From the NCBI RefSeq assembly GCF_002999335.1, contig NW_020312325.1, forward strand, positions 214,411-278,410: 64,000 bases of DNA, given 5' to 3'. This document shows positions 12,601 through 24,408 of this stretch, in pieces (the first letter of the stretch is position 1; every line of letters begins with the position of its first letter). This stretch comes from Cyclospora cayetanensis. Taxonomy: Eukaryota; Apicomplexa; Conoidasida; Eucoccidiorida; Eimeriidae. The position numbers and the translations under genes were made by a program. The notes under the pieces were generated by a model. The model saw only the letters and a list, made by a program, of their open reading frames with translations. It had not been told where the DNA came from and ran no database searches.

Positions 12601-12990
12601 GCGCGCCAGCAAAGATCTGTCTCTCTTCCAGCGGCCTGGGGAGTCGCGAGTGGCTGTAGTGGAGCTGCTATGTTTTCCCTTTTGGATGACTGCGCGTCTC
12701 CTCGTGCCTCTGCTGGCAGTGCTGATGCTGCTGCACGAGTCGTGTTCAGCAGCAGCAGCAGCAGCAGCACTCGGCCCGTCCCTGCTGCTGTTGCTGGTGT
12801 ACGCTTCCTCCATCTCGTTCCCGCTGTCGTCCTCCTCGTTGTCTATACAGAGGGGTGAGGAAGCTTCATCCCAACACGGCGAGCACCAGATGGTCTTGTG
12901 ACTGCTACAGCACAGGAAGATGCAGTTTAGCACAAGCAGCGGCAGAGCCAAAGACCACCACAGAAAGTGCACAAAAGCCACTAACACCAT
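9645..12990 (-). CDS. DGAT2-family acyl-CoA:diacylglycerol acyltransferase, multi-exon
   Basis: A DAGAT-family enzyme that would esterify diacylglycerol to triacylglycerol at the ER. Exon 1 starts at ATG 12990 and codes an N-terminal hydrophobic segment, Ala/Ser tracts and two further hydrophobic stretches. Resolved exons: 12058-11936 (WREAAEYFPI, YLIGFHP), 11722-11638 (HGVLSMS), 11155-11035 (INMRLPF, VGFISCSRKS), 10872-10731 (VLVVVGGAKEAF, RKGFFEIALQTGSWLIP), 10436-10313 (YSLGENDMYERL) and 10173-10061 (VELIGNPVP, HPTQEDIEE). These join in phase and match the conserved order of the family, including the HPHG catalytic motif, rebuilt here as HP|HG across an intron, and the Gly-Gly-x-x-Glu and FGEN-like blocks. 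The exon 1 donor (about 12350) and the exons after 10061 are not resolved; 9645 is the most likely stop (frame ending KFEDLRIVE). Substrate choice (diacylglycerol, monoacylglycerol or alcohol) cannot be read from sequence. Confidence 0.83.
11244..11614 (-). repeat. AAC/CAGCAACAAC array in acyltransferase intron
   Basis: The 11156-11637 intron is mostly repeats of AAC, CAGCAACAG and AACCAAC on the + strand, GTT/GTTGCTG on the transcribed strand. By eye there is no CT on the + strand, hence no AG in the pre-mRNA, from 11244 to 11614. Long Gln/Asn and Leu/Val/Cys ORFs across it are artefacts of three-base periodicity. Confidence 0.85.
12178..12255 (-). repeat. CAG/TAG triplet repeat in acyltransferase intron
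   Basis: About 25 units of CAG or TAG on the + strand (CTG/CTA in the pre-mRNA) lie between exon 1 and the exon at 12058-11936. It is read as intronic because the conserved protein continues cleanly without it. Confidence 0.75.
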
Positions 12991-13600
12991 TGCTGCTGCG
13001 TGAAGTAGGGGGCTGGCTGGCCGCTGTATTGCTGAAGGGGTGCTGCTGCTCCAGTGGTGTTTCCTGCGGTTGCATTTGCTGCTTTTTCGCGCGGCTGGGT
13101 GTGCTGCTTGAGAGGCTTTTTTGTTGTTTTGCTGTTTGCTAATTAAATGTGTGCTCCGGGGGGAGGTTGTGCCTGCGCTGCATGCTCGAAAGAAGAATTC
13201 TTGGGGAGATGTAGGGGGCTAGTCCTGAGGCTGTTTTGCCTCTGCTGGCTTCGAGGAAGTGTCGTGGAACGATCCGCTGCTGTATGCGGGGGCAGCAACG
13301 CCGCTAAGAAATCAGGGACGGTATCACGAGCCAGCAAAGTTCGCTTCCTTTCTCGTGCCTGCACACCTGCTCTGGTTCCTTCTTCTTTTTGCGTTGCAAC
13401 CTTCCCCTGATGTTCAGGTTGGCTCGGCTGAAGCGGAAGCAGCCCTCGTCGATCTGTTGCACGCAGTTTCAGCAGCGTGCAGAAAGCAAGGGTCTTGGTG
13501 CGCTTAAACGGTTTGGCTTGTTGTGCAAAGCAGAGGCTCTAGTAGAGATACACCCTCGGGAGATCGCTTGCTGGTCTTCGCGGAAGAACGGGAAGCGAGG
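12991..13600. other. Stretch without a recognised gene
   Basis: Region upstream of the acyltransferase start. Several overlapping ORFs of 60-90 codons occur on the + strand, but none shows a recognisable motif or a consistent exon chain. Confidence 0.5.
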
Positions 13601-14859
13601 GCTGAAGATTCATGCTTGCGAACGGCCCCCCTTCGGCAGCGAGGTCACACAAACAGCCTGCCCTGCTGTTTTCCCTAAGCCTGCGGAACCTTTCCTTTTA
13701 GGTAAGGGTTCGCAAGAATGTGTGTGTTGCAGCCGAATAAGCGCTTGGAAGAAGGCAGAGTTGTTCGTGCAGCCTTCCACGGCAGCAGCAGGCGAAAGCC
13801 TTTGACGCGCTTGCAGCCCGTCCTGCCCGGGGATGAGCCTAGTACTATGCCTTGCCTGCCAGCCCTTGAAGTCCACGGTAAATCCCCGTCTCAGCCTATA
13901 TCTTGTATTTTATTTTGCGAATTGCGTGGCTAAGCAGTGCGCGATTGGCGGAAAGGCGTCCAAAAAGACGCCAAACTGTGGGGCCTCTCGAAAAGAGAGC
14001 AGCAGCAGAGGCTCTCCACGGACTGTGAGCCACAAGGATACAGAGGGGAGCGCTCGCACAGTGCAGTTCCTCCCCCCCGGATTATGTTTTGGCCGCAGTT
14101 TTCCGTCTAGATTCCCGTGAAAATGTGCGATAAAGGCTGACAGGAAGGCGAGCTGCGGTTCTAGAGGTAGAGTGGTGGAGGGCACTTGCGTAAGCCTGCT
14201 GGGATGCGTTCCACCAGCCGCATGCACTTCGCTTGCCCCCGCAGCCTAAAAAATGGTTGTATCCAGGTTTCATGCACTGCACTACCTGACCGGAGGTAAC
14301 ACGCGCCGAAGGACTGCAGTTTTCTTGCAGGGACTGATGGGGAGGACTGGTCCGCACTGCGCCGCTCGCTCCCCCCTAAGATCATCCTTTTACACGAACG
14401 ATCATCTCCGCCGCGACCTCTCCAAAGCTCCAAGCAAGGCTCTTCCGTGTATGCTGCACATAAACTCCACTCTCCCTGCGGCCCAAGGGCTTGGCGCAGG
14501 CCTGAGCGCGAGGCAGCAAACCGATACAGAAAGTGGCGATGCAGGGTGCAATGCCTTTGCTTCACTGGGAGCCTCCGTGCGGTGCCTGCACATTCTCATG
14601 CGTGGAGAAATTAGCGCATAGACGCTAAGCACAGGCTGTCTGAGCGTGGAAGAAGCCACAAGCTCGCTCCATGTCTACCCAGAATCGAGCCCAGCCAATC
14701 AAGCAGGCCATGTGTCGGGCCAAAAACTAGACACGCGCTTTCTTCTGCAGTCAATATTTTTTGAACAACACTCTTCAGCTTGCTATCAAGCGGGCAATGG
14801 ATCTGAAGAAGCTTGTTTCCCTGCAGAGACCTGAGGCGGAGCGCTACAGTTCGTGGCAC
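13600..14859 (-). CDS. Possible multi-exon gene of unknown function
   Basis: Several minus-strand stretches look like coding exons. 14859-14611 gives a helical segment with QIHCPLDSKLKSVVQKIL and LVFGPTHGLLDWLGSIL. 14600-14430 gives SVSVCCLALRPAPSPW and RVEFMCSIHGRALLGALE. 14350-14160 and 14227-13910 give further mixed-composition frames such as PQLAFLSAFIAHFHGNL. The composition is unlike the surrounding repeats and the frames follow one another on one strand, but I could not fix the borders, the start or the stop, and I recognise no family. The span given is only the region of candidate exons. It could be one gene, two genes, or chance. Confidence 0.28.
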
Positions 14860-14869
14860 CGCGTTGCGT

Positions 14870-17800
14870 GATGCAGGTTTCCTCGCGTTTGCACACTGGC
14901 TGGCTGTTGATGGAGTGGGATGTCAGATTTCCCTGAAACCAATACCTGGCTTCGGCTGAGCTATCTGGAACTGCAGTAATCTGATTTCTTTATAGCATTC
15001 TAAAACCGCACCCACTGGCGAAATAAGTTGATGATGGCGCAACGCCTGTTGGCAAGGCGGCCAGTGGCTGCCCCTCAAAGTGCATTGAGCGCACTAGCTC
15101 CACAGCTGGGAGAAACGCATGATTGATCAACTGGCAGAATGTGTATGGATCCGTCGATGGGGCTATGCCTACCAGAAAAAATATGACGGTCGTCAGAATG
15201 AGGAAGTGCTCGACGATTTCATTCGCCCGTTGGCGAAGTATCTCGCTGTGTACCCGGAAAATGAAAGGAAAAAAAATGCTTCTAAAGTCATGTGTATTTA
15301 ATTAAGAAGCACTTTATGGTGGTTCCATAACTGTAAAGAAAGTTGTCAGATTGCACGGCGTGTTACAGAAAAAGCTTTCATACACACTTTGACTCCTCGG
15401 TTTATCCCGAGATTAGCTCAAAAGCAAGTTTTGGAAGGGGTGTACAACCCAGAGAAAGCGAATCTATCAATATAGCGAAAAAATATGAAGCTGTAGCTCG
15501 CGAAAACCACAACGGAGAAGAATAGCTGCTTTATCAGCGGTTTGCCTGTACGGCCTATCCGAAGCGTTCCGTTAGGTGGTCGCAAGATGGCCAACAACTT
15601 AGCGATTTAAGAGCTGTCTGGTGGATATTGGACACATAATTGACGAGTTGAGGTTTCAGGAACAAATGAGCGCAGCTCTTAGATCTTTGGTTGCACAGTA
15701 AGTGACAAATCGTGATCCAGAGTCTTTGGATGCCGTGGCTGTGTCGACCAAGGCTGAGCCAGCTGTCTCAGCTTAATGAGAACAGGAATTCGAGAAAGAT
15801 CTTACCCTCGTTAGCATTACTAGAGATCCCCCAAAGCACCTCTTCCTAATGTGGGAGCTTGTGTCGCATAATCCCTAACTGCAAGCGCATGCAAAAAGTT
15901 GAAATTGAACAACAGGACTCGATTCAGCTAAAACAGGATTTTTAAAAAACAAGGAAGGTATTCCATTTGCAAATTAAAGGATCTTCATCCAGGCTGCGAC
16001 GCAGTGAAAGGGATTGCAGCCTATGGAGCCACAGTTGGGGGCCCGTCAAGGTTTTATGCTGCACTGATACAAGTTTACACATATGGGTCAAGAGCTGCAA
16101 GCAGTATTTAAAATGTGGATACGATTCGAAGTGGATGCATTCTTCCAGGTGAAACGCAGAAGTGCGATATGCCTGTTCCTTCGTCAGAGCAGTCCCTAAT
16201 ATTCAGATTTGCTGACGGGCGGTCGAAAGCAAGGACTGGTGAGCATACGGCAGATAAGCGATCTTTCAAGGCCGTCAACATTGTTCGTGACTATTTTGTT
16301 GGACCCGTGCACTGTTCCAGGACGTAATTCCAAACACAATGGAAGGCGCATGTAGCGTACCATCGAAGATCTCCACAGGGAGGCATTTAGATTCAGGCTC
16401 GATAAGGATTTGACGGAAACTTCCTGAGTGTTCCTCAAAACAGCTCGAATGTTTCCATGCCTGTGCCGCTCAGAGTTCCTGGCATGCGGTGGGTCCGGGA
16501 CAGACGGGGTTTGTGCAGCTGCATGCTCTAATTGTTCGTAGCATACACAGCTAACTGTACGTGACACCTAGGGCGAATGTACACAATTTTGCGTTTTACG
16601 CATTGACATGGCAGCGATCTGCAGTAGGTTTACAAAAATATGCTAGCAGGTTGGCGCACCCATTACTAGTACCTAGTTGAACGTAACGTGTAGTGGCTGG
16701 TGAAAAGTGTGGCTTTTTTGCTCTAGGGTGTGTGTGGTTTCCGAACAATGCACCTACGGCTGCTGTAGCTGTTGGTACTGCACGCAGCAAACCCAAGTGC
16801 TTGTTGCGGAGCTAGTCCTCGGAACGTTTGCCTTTAATCGTCCTACCTCGAGAGGTCGTCGTGCTGAACTGTGCATCTCACCACGAACCTTGCAGCCCGC
16901 GAGATTCACTCACAGACAGCTGACAATGAACAGATCACCAGTAAAAAGGCGTCCAGGAAGGGGACGCGCTCTAGATTTGAAGGCGATAACAAGATAATCA
17001 TGGTTCGTTAGCACTGCAAATGCAGCAGAGACGGCTTGGGGTGGGTGGTCTAAGGGTCCTCGCGAAAGCATGGCCCCTGTGAGATTCTCCGAATAGCTGC
17101 GGGTACCTCTCTAAAAGTTCGATATTAGGAGGATCTCTGACAGCAGCAACAGCAATTTGGACAGGAGGAAACACGAAGAGGCACTCAAGTGCACGCTCAG
17201 GTATATACGAAGGCAAGGGGGAACCTCTTTGCCAGGAGGGGAGTGCCTTGCATGGAACTATATTACCACATCAAAATTATATTGTGCTTGCATCCCCCTC
17301 CCAGATACCATTCAAGGCGTAAGCGAGAGCTGTACAGTTGAATAGCCCTTGCCTCGCAGTTTTCGGATCCCTGAGCACAGAGCGGGACGTTGGCAGTGGC
17401 GTAGTGTCTCGACACCTTGGGGCGGTTGCAGCTTGAACGTCTCTATGCCTGCTACTCTGAAACCCTGCCAAATGTACGTCGAATCCCACAAAATCTTCTC
17501 CGCAGCGCCGTCCATGCCCCGATAGTAACCCCTCTAGTGTTGCTCCCTTGCCACTACGCGCTTGCCGCAAGCTTTGTTTTTTCCCTACTCCCAGTACTAC
17601 ACAAAGAGGGACCGTTTTTTTCCGCCGTCCTCCGCAGGCCCTCCCTCCCTCTAGGGTTCGCGTGACAAAAAGCCTCAATGAAGGGCAGCCAGAGAAGGTG
17701 CTGCACAGTGGTATTATCCCCGACACAGCGATAGGGGTCTCTGTGCATGGGGAACGGCAGCAAGGGCAACAGCAGCAGTACCAGCAGACAGCCAGTGCTA

Positions 17801-17950
17801 TTTTCTGGACTGTATACGTGTTGGTCTATGGATCGTAAAACGTGTTGTGGATAGAAGACGGCGGTCCCTTGTGGGATTTGTATGCTCGTTGGGTATTGCA
17901 TCAGCCCGGAGTCTCTGCACATATCCGTGTACTGGATTTCTCGCTAATTC
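14870..17950. other. Repeat-poor region without a convincing gene
   Basis: Base composition shifts to more A+T, and CAG repeats disappear. The longest frames are 60-150 codons and lack family motifs. Overlapping frames near 15119-15305 and 15343-15525 could be remnants of a decayed element, but nothing ties them to a known transposon. The 3' end of the RNA-binding protein gene begins at 17991. Confidence 0.5.
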
Positions 17951-17990
17951 ACCTGCCTCTATACCCCATCATTTTGTCCTTCCCTATGAA

Positions 17991-20651
17991 TCACTGTGGG
18001 GGCCTCCACGGCCCAGGCAGGGCCCCAGGGGCGCCGCCATAGACCGCCATTGGCACGTGGGCCCTTGGGGGGCCCCCATAGGGCGAGCCCGCAACTGCGA
18101 CGGGGGGGCCCCCCACGGCCGCTGCCGGTGGCCAACTCGGCGGATAGGCAGCCGCAGCAGCAGCAGGTGCAGCTGCTGCCGCTGCAGCAGGCGGCTGCTG
18201 CTGCTGGTAGCCATACGGAGAGCCGTAAGTCGCAGCAGCCCCTGGCTGTACAGCGCAGACACCGTACGGCCCATACGTAGGGGCCCCCGCCAAGACGGGC
18301 TGCGGGAGGACACCGCATGCAAAAGCGAGAGGACGCACAATGATGACGTCTTGTGACACACACACGTATGAAGTCAGGTCCAAAAGTGTAGGCAGAGATG
18401 GGGGGAGCTCCGAAAGCGCGAGTTAAGACACACCGAGCGACGACGGCTAGAAAAATACAGACAGCATACATTTTTGTCCAGCCGCACGGCGACAGGCGAC
18501 TAAAGCTTCAACCCCTTAGCAGCATGTGCTCTCACCGGTGCAGTGTAAGGAGAAACATAGCGCAGCGAAGTAGGGCTGTAGCCTCCCCGATAGGGCCCGT
18601 AACTTAGGCCTTCAGGAGTTCGAGGGGCCCCTACACGGCGGCTTGTTGGCTCTCTGTTGCTGCAGTCCACAGACACCCAAATTGAGCCTCCCAAGTGCTA
18701 TCATACCCATATGCATATACATAGAAAATCCGAAAAAAGCCCTTTCACCGCTGGCGCGCGGTGCAAAAAAGAAACAGAGAATCGGAGGCCCTTTGTTTCC
18801 CTTTCGCCAGACAGCAAGCAGGCGAGGCCCCACCGACACACGTGAAGAAACCTCCGTGCATCCAAGGTGTCTGCGGTGTTCCTTACAACGTGCGCGAGGC
18901 GTTCTGTGCGAAGCAAATCTGGAGTGTCACTCCGTTGAAGTTGTGGCCGTTCAAAGCCTCAAGAGCCTTCGCTGCGTCGCGTACGTCATGGTATTCCACG
19001 AATTTCTCCCTTAAAAAACAAAAAAACGCATGAACGAGGACGCAGCACACATAAGGGAGCATGCAGCTCTCGATAACCCCCCCTCCCCCGTTCGAGAAGG
19101 TAACAAAGATGCCGCTTCTCCCTCTTTCTCTCTGCTTGATTGAGTGGCATGGCAGTCCACACAGCGGGTGATTAAATGCAGCAGCAACGGGTCAGGAACA
19201 CGCAACACAGCCGGAGGCAGCATGGTTTGCTTTGCTTTGCACACGCGGCTTTGATCAAATTCACATGGCCACGAAAAAACGGAGATACACGAAACGACAA
19301 AGAAGCCTACAGGCCGCCCCCCTCCCCGTACTCCCCCGAGTTCGCGATTGCGGAAGGCCTTAAGAATGCCAATGACGCACGAGTCTCTTTTTCTGTTGAC
19401 AGACACCTTTTTGATGTCTCCGTAAGACGAGAAGAGGCGTCGGTAGGCGTCCAAGCTGTTGGGATCGCTGAGCGTTGTGGAAGCGGAGACTCCATTGGTA
19501 GGACGAATGTAGAGGGTGCCCTAGGGAAAAAACACACACACACACATACGCATACACATACACACGCTACGCCATACAGGGGAGGCAGCGGTGTCTTGCG
19601 AGCTTCACAGCCAACAAACGGCTCACGCGCTGGAGGAAGTCAGAGAAAAGCCTCGTTTCAGCTGCATAAAAAGAAGGAGAAGCCTTCCTTCTAGTGGAAA
19701 GCCACGAGAAGGGGGCAAAAAGGTCATCGTACGAATAGCTTTCTCGACGCACCATGTTACTGTCCTTATCAGGCCGCTTGATTGCACTGTACTGCACGTC
19801 TGCCTTTTTACCCGCGATATCCGTTGCGCGAAGGGCTTCCCGTGCAGCTTCTGCGTGTCTAATATCGAACTGAGAAAAAAGGCCGTCGCCACACAAACAC
19901 ACCCACACGCCTCCCACCCTTCTTCCCCCTTGTTTGGTAAAGAGGTCTTTCGAGGTGGAACGGTCCGAAGCAGGAGCGACTGAATCGGCGCGAATTCCTC
20001 AGTCTTAGCCGTGCATGCAGCCCTCAACACACAGCGTTCCCTGAAAACTACTTTGCCGCAGAAGGTGCTCGCTTCAGGAGAGGCCCCACCCAGCACACAT
20101 TTGCTTACGAATTCTACAAAGGCCATGTGCTTCTCAGGATAGCAAGTAATCTTCCTGATATCCCCGTACTGTTCACAGAGCCCCCGAAGAAGATCTTCTG
20201 TTGCCTCCGGCGCCAATCGGCCGAAGAAGAGACAGCGGCTTTGCAACGCGTCAGGTTCCGTCTCTGCAGAATCACATTCTCCGCAGGGAGGCATCGAACC
20301 CATGGCGACTCTTAAAAGAGGGGCTCTAAGTGTGCGCAGGATGCTTTAAGTGCTGAGCCAGAGTGCAGAGAAGGGGCAGGGTGGGTTTTGTAGGCAGGTG
20401 ATCGCGCTACTTGAATGCAGACAGAAAACATGGACGCTTCCCACGGTTCGGTGTACATACGCACCAGGATCGACGACGGCAGAGCTCGAGCGAGCAGCAG
20501 CGGCTCCCCATGGCCCCCACTGGTAGTCTGCCGCCGTTCCTGCCCCTGCTGCGGCTGCCGAGGGTGCTGATGCCCCTGTTGCTGCAGCATACGGATACGT
20601 AGTGTAAGACGGGTAAGTGCCAATGGCTGCTGCGTATGCTGGATCCGTCAT
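17991..20651 (-). CDS. RNA-binding protein with two RRM domains, Mei2-like
   Basis: A single-strand RNA-binding protein, probably acting in mRNA processing or translational control. Exon 1 starts at ATG 20651 (A at -3) and codes a Y/A/P-rich N-terminus. The exon near 20303-20110 gives the first RRM half (CLFFGRLAPEATEDLL, YGDIRKITC, HMAFVEF). The exon near 19871-19757 completes it (FDIRHAEAAREALRATDIAG). The exon near 19520-19410 starts a second RRM (GTLYIRPTNG, LFSSYGDIKK), and the exon near 19012-18885 completes it (KFVEYHDVRDAAKALEALNG). The last exons (about 18640-18540 and 18350-17991) give a Y/G/P/A-rich tail with a Gln run. The FDIR/HDVRDA signature inside the RNP1 region is typical of Mei2-like RRM1/RRM2. 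A third, C-terminal Mei2 RRM is not seen. Exact exon borders are approximate. Confidence 0.72.
19535..19567 (-). repeat. CA/TG dinucleotide repeat in RNA-binding protein intron
   Basis: An ACACAC run with CATACGCATAC variants on the + strand, TGTG on the transcribed strand, lies just upstream of the exon that starts the second RRM. Confidence 0.75.
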
Positions 20652-20689
20652 GGTGCTATGGGGGCTGGAGGCCCCTGCTTGTACACCCA

Positions 20690-21920
20690 AGGGCCTCTCT
20701 CTCGTGGGGGCGGTTGCGGTTGCGAGAATCGGAGGAGAGCCCCTCTTTAGGGGAGTGCAGTGTGTGTAACTGGGGTTGGGGTATGGCTACGGATGGTGCG
20801 AAGCTGTGCGTATGTCTGCTGCGAGTATCCCGTGGTTCCTAGACAGCATTAAGAGGCAATAGGCGGGTGGCCAACAATCGCTTCGCCCCGAACTGTGTGC
20901 CTCAATTCGGTTCAGAATATCGCACGTTCGCGCTGTACGAACGCAAGCACACGGAGGTGCTGGGGGTGCCTTGCCGTCTGTCTCTCTGATTAGGAATGGA
21001 TTGCAGTATGGGGTTTAAATTCAAATGCATTATTTCTGTAAAATTGGGAGTCTCTGAACAAAAGCAGAAAAAAATGCGCACCTCCAGCAGCCGCAGCCCT
21101 CCCTCGGATTTTGCTGCATGTGGCCCCTGCTGCTGCTGGTGACGATGGCGTTGATTCGTTCATGATGATCATGGCGCAGCTACACGATGCCTCTTTTCCT
21201 GTACTGCGCCAGTTCGCTGCATTTGAATAGCAGCTTTTTGTCGTTATGTTTAAACCCCTTTTAGGTTGGGTTATGTAAATCGAGCTTTGCGGGAACGTAG
21301 GGAGAAGACCGGTGCAAACAACCCTCTGGTAGAGGAAGGACTTTGTGGCAGGCATCCTCACCTCATCCCTTGGCGCTTCCCATCGACCCTCCTGCCGCTG
21401 CCGCTGCTGCTGCTTCTGCTGCTGTTGGAAGTGCCGCTTCTGAAGCAAAGGGTGGAAGCGTTGCGGTTCTTTGAAGGGACAGCGGAAATCTGGAAGCGCC
21501 TGTTTTCTACTCCCGGCTCCAGCAGGTAGGCACACCCACACCAAAAGCCCCAGACCACATAGATATATACATGTATATATATATATCGTGTATCTCCGGA
21601 AACTAGCGAGGTTCCTAAGCTTTTTACAAGCAAATATTTACTGCTTTGGACCCGCAGTTGCCTCTGCTGTTCGCCTTCGATGCCCCACTCCACTACCACG
21701 CAACAAATTTCGCGCCGATTGCAGAACTCTAGGCTTTTGTGCGTGTCCTCGTATAGGGCCTCTCGCTTCGTGAACCAACGCGCGTCTTGTCTGTGCTTGC
21801 CCCTGAGGAACGTGTGGAGTGCCTTCGAGTGCCTTCCTTTTTTGAAAATATATAAGGCCCAAGGGCGAAGGGCTTCGGAATCTCGGCGTTTTCAGTGAGA
21901 CAGAGAGAGAGAAGAGGTTT
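20690..21920. other. Intergenic region between divergent genes
   Basis: It separates the starts of the RNA-binding protein (-) and the Arg/Glu-rich protein (+), so it should hold both promoters. Only a TATACATGTATATA microsatellite near 21565-21590 stands out. ORFs here (for example 20990-21544 minus) are low-complexity and lack motifs. Confidence 0.5.
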
Positions 21921-21926
21921 TCGAGA

Positions 21927-24408
21927 ATGTACACCCCGCCGACAGGCCGAGGAAGGCATATGGTGCTGCCTGCGTGGATGACGCGAGGACAGCAGCCTAC
22001 AACAGGAATGACTGCATGCTCCTCCTCCCAGGGGCAGAGTGTGTTTGCCACTCCTGCGGTCGCAACGCCTCCTCCGTTCCCCGTCGTGGCAGCAGCCCCT
22101 GCTGCTGCTGCTGCAGCAGCTGCAGCAGCAGCTGCACCCGCTGCTACAGTCACCGCGTCTTCTCCCCAGCCCGTAGTTGCCTCTCCTGCAGCTCCTGCCA
22201 ATAGTAGTCCTACACGGGGGAGTGAGACGCAGGGAGCCAGCCCTTCGGGAGGAGGGCCAATGGGGAGATGGATGAAGACGCGATCGCCTCCCCCAAGGAG
22301 AAGCAGCAGGGAGAGAGAGAGGGATCGAGAACGGCAGAGGGAACGAGAGAGGGAGCGAGAACGCGAGAGAGAACGAGAACGCGAGAGAGAACGGGAGCGA
22401 GAGAGAGAGAGAGCGAGGAGGCGGAGCCGCTCTCCGCCAAGGAGAAGCGTTAGGGAGAAGGAACATGGAAGGGGCAGGGACAGGAGAAGAAGCATCAGTA
22501 GTAGCAGCCCGAGTAGTAGGATTTCAGATGATGGGCTTAGTGCCGCAATGCTTGCAGACAGGTAAAAAAGGGGCAAGGCTTCAAAAGAAGAAGAAGAAGA
22601 GAGAGAGAGAGAGAGCCTTCCACGGGGGGGCTGTTTGCTGGTGTCGGCTCGCGGGGTGTAGAGCGACAATGTTGCATTGAAAAGACATGCAGAGACGGCA
22701 GCCGAGTGGCAGAAAGGCAGCAGCAGCAGCAGGGAGGGCTGTTAAGGATGGGCAGCGGAAAGTGTTGACGGATTTTTCGGAGGAGAAAGGGGGGGGAAAA
22801 GAAGAGGCTGGGTGGGAAAGGGACACTTTATCTAAGGCCTGAAGGTTTGGTGTGTGTTTGGGGGGTTTCCTTCGTTTGGCAATCCTACAGAGTGCCGCTG
22901 TAAGATCTGTGCGTACAGAGATGTGTTTGGATTTTTTGCGATGTGTGTGTTTCTTTGAGTGCTACAGGCTGGTGGAGGCTAGGCAAATGCCTTCTCGGAA
23001 GCGAGAGGAGAACAGGGATGCCTTCATGAGTTGGCTCTGCCCGGAGGTAGGGTGAGGGTGAGGGGGCTACAGAAATCCACTAGCGGCGTGTCTAGTCGCT
23101 TGCGCTTCTGGCTTGTTCCATGTGCGTGAAAGCCTGTGGTCTGTGCTGTCTCGCAGGATTTCTATTCCGAGGATCGGCAGGGTACTGCTGCAACTCGGGA
23201 CGACTTTGTCGACAAGTGCGCGCGTAAACAGGGGCCTTAAGGTTCTTGGGGGGGGTGTTTGCTTGCTTGGCGGGGCTTGCGGTGTCGTTCATGGTACTTT
23301 CTCGGGTGGTATGTGCCTCTGTATTGGCGTGCAGTTTGATAGATTTCCCCCATTCTGTCCGCGTTACCAAGCGGCTCGTAGCCGAGGAGAACAAGGTACC
23401 TCTTTTTCTGTGATTCCCCAAAAAGCCCCTGTGGAAGGCTTTCCATGGGCCGACCCGTATGACGCTGTGAGGATTTGAAGCTCGTTTGGGGTATCCTACG
23501 GTTTCTTGCCATCGTTTTTTTGGTGAAAGAATACACGCAAGGTAATGTGCTGCATTCAGCATGGGACTCAGTGATGTAGCATTCACGATTTTGCGCTTCC
23601 TTTTTGCAGGACCACTCCTTCTGCTTAGACTTTGAGGAGATTCAAGAGGGCAAGAATCAGATAAACCTGTATGAGTGCCGCCACGGCAAACTGACGCGCG
23701 TATACGCCTTCAGAGGTAAGGGGGCCTTAGCCGGTCTAGAGGCTTTTCTCGAAATACGAGGCGAGCGCTCCTTGCTGGTGCCGCTGTCTTGGCATCTGCA
23801 AAGAGGAGTCTTCATGGTTTGGGGTTTGCGTGTACGTATGCATGCATGTGTATACGTAGTAGTGGACCGTCGGCCTACATTTCCACATGTAATTCTTATC
23901 CGTCTAAGGCGCCCATACATTTTTTCCGTTTCCATGTTAGCAGCCTTTTGACGGGGGGAAGGGCAGCCGTATTTTGCTGCTCTAGACCTACATGCTGGCA
24001 AGTTTGCGTGCCGACGTTGGATTGGGGTGTACAGACAGCGAGGAGCTGACTCGGGAGAAACTCTCTTTCGGGGAGCTGAAGAAAACAAGGATATATCAAA
24101 AGGCTTTCAAGTATTTTACGAAGAAGGGTCAGTGTAAACTGTGCACACAGTTGCATGCGGGGGCTCCGCAAGGACAGGGGGGTTTGGTGTTTTGGGGGTT
24201 GGAGCGCAGGGTTCGTTCGGTTTTCGCGAGTTTGTAAGAAGTATGTGTTGTTAAGGTTTTGCGAGTTTAGTGGGGCGCGGTGATGCCTATTTGGATTTTT
24301 TGCTCGCGTCTCTGTGTGTGTACAGGAGTCCGTGAGGACGCCAAGCTTGTATATCATGACTATCTCAACGACCCGCAAATTCGGGTTGGCTCGAGCCTTG
24401 AACGGTGA
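21927..24408 (+). CDS. Arg/Glu-rich (RE/SR-like) protein of unknown function
   Basis: Exon 1 (21927-22561) codes an A/P-rich start, an Ala run, then a long alternating Arg-Glu tract (about residues 128-165) flanked by RSPPPRR and RRSRSPPRR motifs typical of nuclear RNA-processing proteins. The other exons code a compact charged domain: 22968-23046 (SRKREENRDAFMSWLCPE), about 23157-23225 (DFYSEDRQGTAATRDDFVD), 23610-23715 (SFCLDFEEIQEGKNQINLYE), 24035-24127 (REKLSFGELKKTRIYQKAFK) and 24326-24408 (VREDAKLVYHDYLNDPQIR). All junctions are in phase except the end of exon 3: the only phase-compatible GT in view (before GTCGAC) is weak, so that border is unsure. I do not recognise the C-terminal domain. 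The SR/RE tract suggests a spliceosomal or nuclear-speckle role (inference). Confidence 0.6.
22310..22412 (+). repeat. GAGAGCGA-type purine repeat coding Arg-Glu
   Basis: A purine-only tract of GAGAGA, GAACGC and GAGCGA units inside exon 1 of the Arg/Glu-rich protein. It codes the RERE run. A related GAAGAA/GAGAGA tract follows just past the splice donor at 22588-22612. Confidence 0.8.

Noticed and set aside
15119..15525. Overlapping 60-codon frames suggesting a decayed transposable element
   Set aside because: No reverse transcriptase, integrase or transposase motif and no terminal repeats were seen.
21638..22669. 343-codon minus-strand frame opposite the Arg/Glu-rich exon
   Set aside because: It is Ser/Leu-rich mirror sequence of the RE repeat and poly-Ala tract; the plus strand has the splice chain and recognisable RSP motifs.
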